Shown: one piece after another, positions 59,401 to 64,000 of the stretch
How positions within the stretch are numbered: position 1 is the first letter of the stretch
Layout: every line of letters starts with the position of its first letter
Source of the DNA: Pseudomonadota bacterium
Lineage (GTDB): Bacteria > Pseudomonadota > Alphaproteobacteria > Caulobacterales > Caulobacteraceae
NCBI GenBank assembly: GCA_963205005.1
Contig: CAUJHW010000114.1
Location: 1 to 64,000 of the forward strand
Length of the DNA stretch: 64,000 nucleotides
Direction: 5' to 3'
Notes under the pieces: model-generated
The model's input: only the letters and a program-made list of their open reading frames with translations
Database searches by the model: none
What the model was told of the DNA's origin: nothing
Translations under genes and position numbers: made by a program

Positions 59401-60509
59401 GTGGCGGGGGCCGCGGGCCAACCCACTGCGACCCTTTGGACTTCACGGTTGTCGCAGGGCGTTCTGGACCGCACATTGGGTCCGGCCGTTCCGGGGCAGG
59501 AATCCAGTTGTTGAACTCGAACAAAGATTTGGAGTCCATCGACGCGATGAGGGCCCGTCTCCGGCGGCTTGAGATGGCCGTGGAAGTGACGGGCCTGGGG
59601 CTGTGGGAGTGGGACGTCCGCTCTGGCGAAATCAACTGGAATGCACGCAATCGCGAACTGTTCGGGGTGGATCACCAGGATCCGATCACCATCGCCGACT
59701 ACATGGCCCTGGTGCATCCCGAAGACCGGGATCTGGTCTCGGCCGCCTACGGTGCGCAGCGCGACCGCGCCAACGGCGGCGACTTCGTCGTCGAACACCG
59801 CGCCGCGTTCGCGCCGGGGGGCAAGGATCGCTGGCTACAGGCCCGGGGGCGGGTCCTGAAGGACGCCGACGGTGTCCTGCGGGCCTTCGGCTCAACCCTC
59901 GACATCACCGACCGCAAGACCGCCGAGGACCGCCGGAACCTGGTGCTCAACGAACTGGCCCACCGGGCGAAGAACGGTATTCTGGTGATGATGACCTTCG
60001 TGGCCCAGACCGCGAAGAGCGCGCTCAGCGTCCCGCATTTCGAGTCCCTGTTGAGCGCCCGGCTTCAGGCGATGGCCGATTCCCAGGACCTGGTCACCCA
60101 GGCCGCCGGACGTCCGCTGGCGCTGACCGACCTGCTGGCCCGCGCCCTGGCCCTGTTCGATACGCGGCGCTTCGACATCGATCCGCGGCTGGCGGAGATC
60201 CGGGTGCCCAGCGAGATGGTGGTCGCCATGGCGTTGCTGCTGCACGAACTCTCGACCAACGCCGTCAAGTACGGCGCCCTTTCGGCCGAGACCGGGCGGG
60301 TGCGGCTGGAGTTCGCCGCCGCCTCCGAGGGCCGGGTCCACGTGGTCTGGGTCGAGACGGGCGGTCCGCCGGTGAAGGCCCCTTCCCGCAAGGGATTTGG
60401 CAGTCGTCTGCTGGACATCTCGCTGCGCAACAACGGCGGACGGGTCGAGGCCCGCTACGAACCCGAGGGCTTCAGAGCCTCGCTCCATTTTCCGGTCGGC
60501 GATCACTGA
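59397..60509 (+). CDS. PAS-domain HWE-type sensor histidine kinase
   Basis: 'ALVHPEDRDLVSAAY' PAS; 'LVLNELAHRAKNGILVMMTFVAQTAKSA' H-box; 'LLLHELSTNAVKYGALS'; GTG start overlapping upstream stop, ATG at 59549 possible. Confidence 0.88.
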   Translation: MSGGGRGPTHCDPLDFTVVAGRSGPHIGSGRSGAGIQLLNSNKDLESIDAMRARLRRLEMAVEVTGLGLWEWDVRSGEINWNARNRELFGVDHQDPITIADYMALVHPEDRDLVSAAYGAQRDRANGGDFVVEHRAAFAPGGKDRWLQARGRVLKDADGVLRAFGSTLDITDRKTAEDRRNLVLNELAHRAKNGILVMMTFVAQTAKSALSVPHFESLLSARLQAMADSQDLVTQAAGRPLALTDLLARALALFDTRRFDIDPRLAEIRVPSEMVVAMALLLHELSTNAVKYGALSAETGRVRLEFAAASEGRVHVVWVETGGPPVKAPSRKGFGSRLLDISLRNNGGRVEARYEPEGFRASLHFPVGDH

Positions 60510-60613
60510 TCCCGCGTCGGTCACCTGGCGCATTTCCGGACCGTCACGCACCTTCGCTTTGCCCGAACGCCGTCGCGCGGTAGCATCGGCAAAAGTTCGG
60601 GAGACGCAGGGCG

Positions 60614-61078
60614 ATGGCCTATACCCTCAATATCAACGGCAAGGCGCTGAGCGCCGATGTGGACGGCGACACGCCGCTGCTCTGGACGCTTCGCGACACG
60701 CTCGGGATCCTCGGGCCGAAGTACGGCTGCGGGGTCGCGGCGTGCGGCGCCTGCACGGTGCATGTGGATGGCCAGCCGATGCGCTCGTGCCAGATCCCGA
60801 CCGAAAGCGTCGGGTCCGCGAAGATCACCACCATCGAGAACATGAGCGCCCATCCGGTCGGCAAGAAGGTGCAGGCCGCCTGGATGGAGTTGGATGTCGC
60901 CCAGTGTGGCTACTGCCAGCCCGGCCAGATCATGTCGGCCACAGCCCTGCTGGCGAAGACTCCCAAGCCGACCGACGCCCAGATCGACGAGGCGATGGCC
61001 GGAAACATCTGCCGGTGCGCGACCTACACGCGCATCCGCGCCGCGATCAAACTGGCCTCCGGCCAGAAGGTGGCCTGA
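60614..61078 (+). CDS. iorA: (2Fe-2S)-binding subunit, isoquinoline 1-oxidoreductase alpha-like
   Basis: 'YGCGVAACGACTVHVDG' and 'CGYCQPGQIMSATALLAKTPKPTDAQIDEAMAGNICRCATY'. Confidence 0.88.
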   Translation: MAYTLNINGKALSADVDGDTPLLWTLRDTLGILGPKYGCGVAACGACTVHVDGQPMRSCQIPTESVGSAKITTIENMSAHPVGKKVQAAWMELDVAQCGYCQPGQIMSATALLAKTPKPTDAQIDEAMAGNICRCATYTRIRAAIKLASGQKVA

Positions 61079-61079
61079 C

Positions 61080-63284
61080 ATGACGATCCATGACGTGCAG
61101 GCCAATCGCCGCCAGATCCTGGCCTCGGTCAGCGCCGCCGGCCTGACCCTTTCCTTCGCCGTGGCCCCCAAGGCCGACGCCCAGACCGCCGGCGCCGGCG
61201 CGCTGAACGCCTATGTCCGCGTGGCGCCCGACGGCATCGTCACCATCACCGCCAAGAACCCGGAGATCGGCCAGGGCATCAAGACGATGCTGCCGATGCT
61301 GATCGCCGAGGAGCTGGACGTCGACTGGAAGAATGTCCGCATCGAGCAGGCGGACAACAATCCCAAGGCCTATGGCCGCCAGTTCGCCGGCGGCAGCATG
61401 GCGACGCCCATGCACTGGGAGGAACTGCGCCGCGTCGGCGCGGTGGCCCGTGCGATGATGATCCAGGCCGCGGCCCAGGCCTGGAACTGCGCGCCCGGCG
61501 ATTGCGCCACGACGCCCGGCAATGTGGTCAACACCAAGTCCGGAAAGACCCGCTCCTACGGCTCGCTGGCTCTGGCCTGCGCGACGATCACGCCGCCTGA
61601 TCCCAAGAGCCTGACCCTGAAGGATCCCAAGGCCTACCGGATCATCGGCAAGGCCATGCCGCAGTATGACGTCGGCAAGATCGTCACCGGCCAGCCGCTG
61701 TTCGGCATCGACGTCCAGCGGCCGGGGATGCTTTACGCGACCTTCGCCAAGGCCCCGGTGTTCGGCGCCAAGGTGGCCGGCGCCGACCTCGATGCGGCGA
61801 AGTCGGTCAAGGGCGTGCGCAAGGCCTTCGTGGTCGAGGGCGCCGCCGACGGCATGGCGCCGGCCGGTGCGATCGGCCAAGGCCTGCTGCCCGGCGTGGC
61901 CGTGGTGGCCGACACCTGGTGGGCGGCGCGCAAGGGCCGCGACAGGCTGAACGTGTCGTGGGCCGAGCATCCCACCAGCGCCCAGTCCAGCAAGGGCTTC
62001 GCCGAACAGGCAAAGGCGCTTTCAGCCGGCAAGGGCCAGCGGACGGCCCGTAACGACGGCGACGTCGATGCGGCGCTGAAGGGCGCGGCCGCGACGGTCG
62101 AGGCGGCCTATTCCTATCCGTTCCTCAGCCACGCCAATCTCGAGCCGCAGAACTGCACGGCCGAATTCAAGGACGGCAAGCTGGAGATCTGGGCTCCGAC
62201 CCAGAACCCGGAGCCGGGCCGCCAGCTCTGCGCCAGGACCCTGGGCATTCCCGCCGAGAACATCACCGTTCACATGGTCCGCTGCGGCGGCGGCTTCGGC
62301 CGGCGCCTGGCCAACGACTACATGGTCGAGGCTGCCTGGATCGCCCGGGAGACCGGGGCTCCGGTGAAGCTTCTGTGGACCCGCGAAGACGACATGGCCC
62401 ACGACCACTACCGGCCGGCGGGCTTCCACTTCTTCCGCGGCGGCGTGGATGCGGCGGGCAATCTGACCGCGCTGCACGATCACTTCGTGACCTTCGGCAA
62501 CGGCACGGTCGCGGCCTCAAGCGCCGGAATGGGCGGGGCGGAGTTCCCGGCCCAGTTCGTGCCTAACCTGCGCTACGAAGTCAGCATGATGCCGCTCGGC
62601 GTGCCTACCGGCCCGCTGCGCGCGCCGGGCTCCAACGCGCTGTCGTTCGCCTTCCAGTCGTTCATCGACGAGCTTGCTCACGCGGCCAAGGCCGATCCGC
62701 TGGCGTTCCAGATCAAGCTTCTGGGTGACAAGCCGGTGGTCGGCACGGCGCCCGCCTCCTACGGCGCCGCCCGCATGGTCGGCGTGCTGAAGGCTGTGGG
62801 CGAGATGTCTGGCTGGGCCAACCGCGGCAAGCTGCCGAAGGGCGAGGGCATGGGCGTGGCCTGCTACTTCAGCCACCTGGGCTATTTCGCCGAGGTGGCC
62901 CATGTGGCGGTCTCGCCGGCCGGTGACGTGAAGGTCAAGAAGGTCTGGGTAGCCGCCGACGTGGGCCGTCAGATAATCAACCCGGCGGGGGCCATGAACC
63001 AGGTCCAGGGCTCGGTGCTGGACGGCCTGTCGGGCGCCCTCCACCAGCAGATCACCATCGCCTCGGGTCGCGTCGAGCAGAGCAATTTCACCGACTATCC
63101 GCTGCTGCGCATCAACGAGGCGCCGCCGGTGGAGGTAAAGTGGGTGGTCACCGACTTCCCGCCGACGGGCCTGGGCGAGCCGGCGCTGCCGCCGGCGATC
63201 CCCGCGCTGACCAACGCCATCTTCGCGGCCACGGGCAAGCGCGTCCGCAGCCTGCCGGTCACACCGGACATGCTCAAGGCCTGA
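61080..63284 (+). CDS. iorB: molybdopterin-binding subunit, isoquinoline 1-oxidoreductase beta-like, Tat signal
   Basis: 'NRRQILASVSAAGLTLSF'; 'GGGFGRRLANDYMVEAAWIA'; 'GLGEPALPPAIPALTNAIFAATGKRVRSLP'. Confidence 0.88.
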   Translation: MTIHDVQANRRQILASVSAAGLTLSFAVAPKADAQTAGAGALNAYVRVAPDGIVTITAKNPEIGQGIKTMLPMLIAEELDVDWKNVRIEQADNNPKAYGRQFAGGSMATPMHWEELRRVGAVARAMMIQAAAQAWNCAPGDCATTPGNVVNTKSGKTRSYGSLALACATITPPDPKSLTLKDPKAYRIIGKAMPQYDVGKIVTGQPLFGIDVQRPGMLYATFAKAPVFGAKVAGADLDAAKSVKGVRKAFVVEGAADGMAPAGAIGQGLLPGVAVVADTWWAARKGRDRLNVSWAEHPTSAQSSKGFAEQAKALSAGKGQRTARNDGDVDAALKGAAATVEAAYSYPFLSHANLEPQNCTAEFKDGKLEIWAPTQNPEPGRQLCARTLGIPAENITVHMVRCGGGFGRRLANDYMVEAAWIARETGAPVKLLWTREDDMAHDHYRPAGFHFFRGGVDAAGNLTALHDHFVTFGNGTVAASSAGMGGAEFPAQFVPNLRYEVSMMPLGVPTGPLRAPGSNALSFAFQSFIDELAHAAKADPLAFQIKLLGDKPVVGTAPASYGAARMVGVLKAVGEMSGWANRGKLPKGEGMGVACYFSHLGYFAEVAHVAVSPAGDVKVKKVWVAADVGRQIINPAGAMNQVQGSVLDGLSGALHQQITIASGRVEQSNFTDYPLLRINEAPPVEVKWVVTDFPPTGLGEPALPPAIPALTNAIFAATGKRVRSLPVTPDMLKA

Positions 63285-63298
63285 GCCTGCCGTCCTTC

Positions 63299-63326
63299 GG
63301 CGCCGGCAGGGACACCGGCCGGCGCC
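63299..63326. other. perfect inverted repeat GGCGCCGG-N12-CCGGCGCC downstream of iorB
   Basis: 8-bp perfect arms; no T-tract. Confidence 0.4.
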
Positions 63327-63420
63327 GCCTGACGCTGGGTCACGCTTGCCTCGCCTGCGCGAGGGGATACCGTTCATTCCAACAACAAGCCGGGCCGACA
63401 ACAGGCCGGGAAGGAACGAT

Positions 63421-64000
63421 GTGGCGGTGGCTGAAGGCCTGACGGGGATTCCTGGGGACCCGTCGATCGAGGCGGAGGGGCGCAAGCCCACCGTCGTGAT
63501 CAAGCTGTTCTACGGTTTCGGCCAGATCATCGAGTCTGGCTATCTGACGGTCGCACCGTTCATCTTCTTCTACTACACGGCGGTCCTGGGCCTCTCGGGC
63601 AGCCTCGTGGGCCTGGCGCTGGCGATCAGCATGGTGATCGACGCCGTGTTCGACCCGCTGATCGGCTCGTTCTCCGACAATGTCCGTTCGAAATTCGGGC
63701 GCCGACTGCCGATGATGATCCTCGGCGCGCCGCTGATGGCGCTGTCGCTCGGACTGCTGTTCGCCCCGCCGCTGGCCATCGCGCCGCTGGTGCTGTTCGG
63801 CTGGCTTACAATCAGCAAGATGGCGCTGCGCGGCTTCGCCTCGATGTTCAACCTTCCCTACTTCGCCCTCGGCGCGGAGATGGCCGACGGCTACGTGGAG
63901 CGGTCCAGCATCGTGGCCTACCGCACCATCGCCGGCATCCTGATCGGCGTGATGATCACCATTCTGGCCGGGTCGGTGTTCTTCGCGAGGGCCGGCGGGC
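63421..64000 (+). CDS. MFS transporter, glycoside-pentoside-hexuronide-type, truncated by window end
   Basis: GTG start; 'KLFYGFGQIIESGYLTVAPFIFFYYTAVLGLSGSLVGLALAISMVIDAVFDPLIGSFSDN'. Confidence 0.85.
   Translation, partial: MAVAEGLTGIPGDPSIEAEGRKPTVVIKLFYGFGQIIESGYLTVAPFIFFYYTAVLGLSGSLVGLALAISMVIDAVFDPLIGSFSDNVRSKFGRRLPMMILGAPLMALSLGLLFAPPLAIAPLVLFGWLTISKMALRGFASMFNLPYFALGAEMADGYVERSSIVAYRTIAGILIGVMITILAGSVFFARAGG

Overview
The window is a GC-rich, gene-dense alphaproteobacterial chromosomal segment. Its gene content and order look like Caulobacterales (Caulobacter/Phenylobacterium type), inferred from protein families only. The backbone is a minus-strand yebC ... ruvC ... ruvAB-ybgC-tolQRAB-pal-cpoB-tilS block, plus a gapR/tacA-like neighbourhood. 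Metabolic and accessory genes are interspersed: serine hydrolase, class II aldolase plus PfkB kinase, TonB receptor, phospholipase C, DegT aminotransferase, acyl-CoA synthetase, a CFA-synthase/DUF1295/FAD-oxidase/DUF1365/DUF2177 module, LemA/TPM genes, an HWE kinase, IorAB-like molybdenum hydroxylase and a truncated MFS gene. I found no rRNA, tRNA, CRISPR array, IS element or prophage. The most interesting signals are: (1) two adjacent ~0.84 kb PEP-CTERM units that share promoter motif, 3' sorting-tag DNA and post-terminator DNA but encode dissimilar protein bodies; (2) a near-consensus sigma-54 promoter ahead of another PEP-CTERM gene; (3) GTTC-N7-GTTC LexA-type boxes at both ruvC and ruvA, on the two sides of a 5 kb block that interrupts the ruv cluster; (4) a perfect 15-bp palindrome upstream of a choice-of-anchor A PEP-CTERM gene; (5) several uncharacterised proteins, including a Cys-rich protein and an M61-like protein with no HEXXH motif. 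All of this comes from reading the sequence; no database searches were run.
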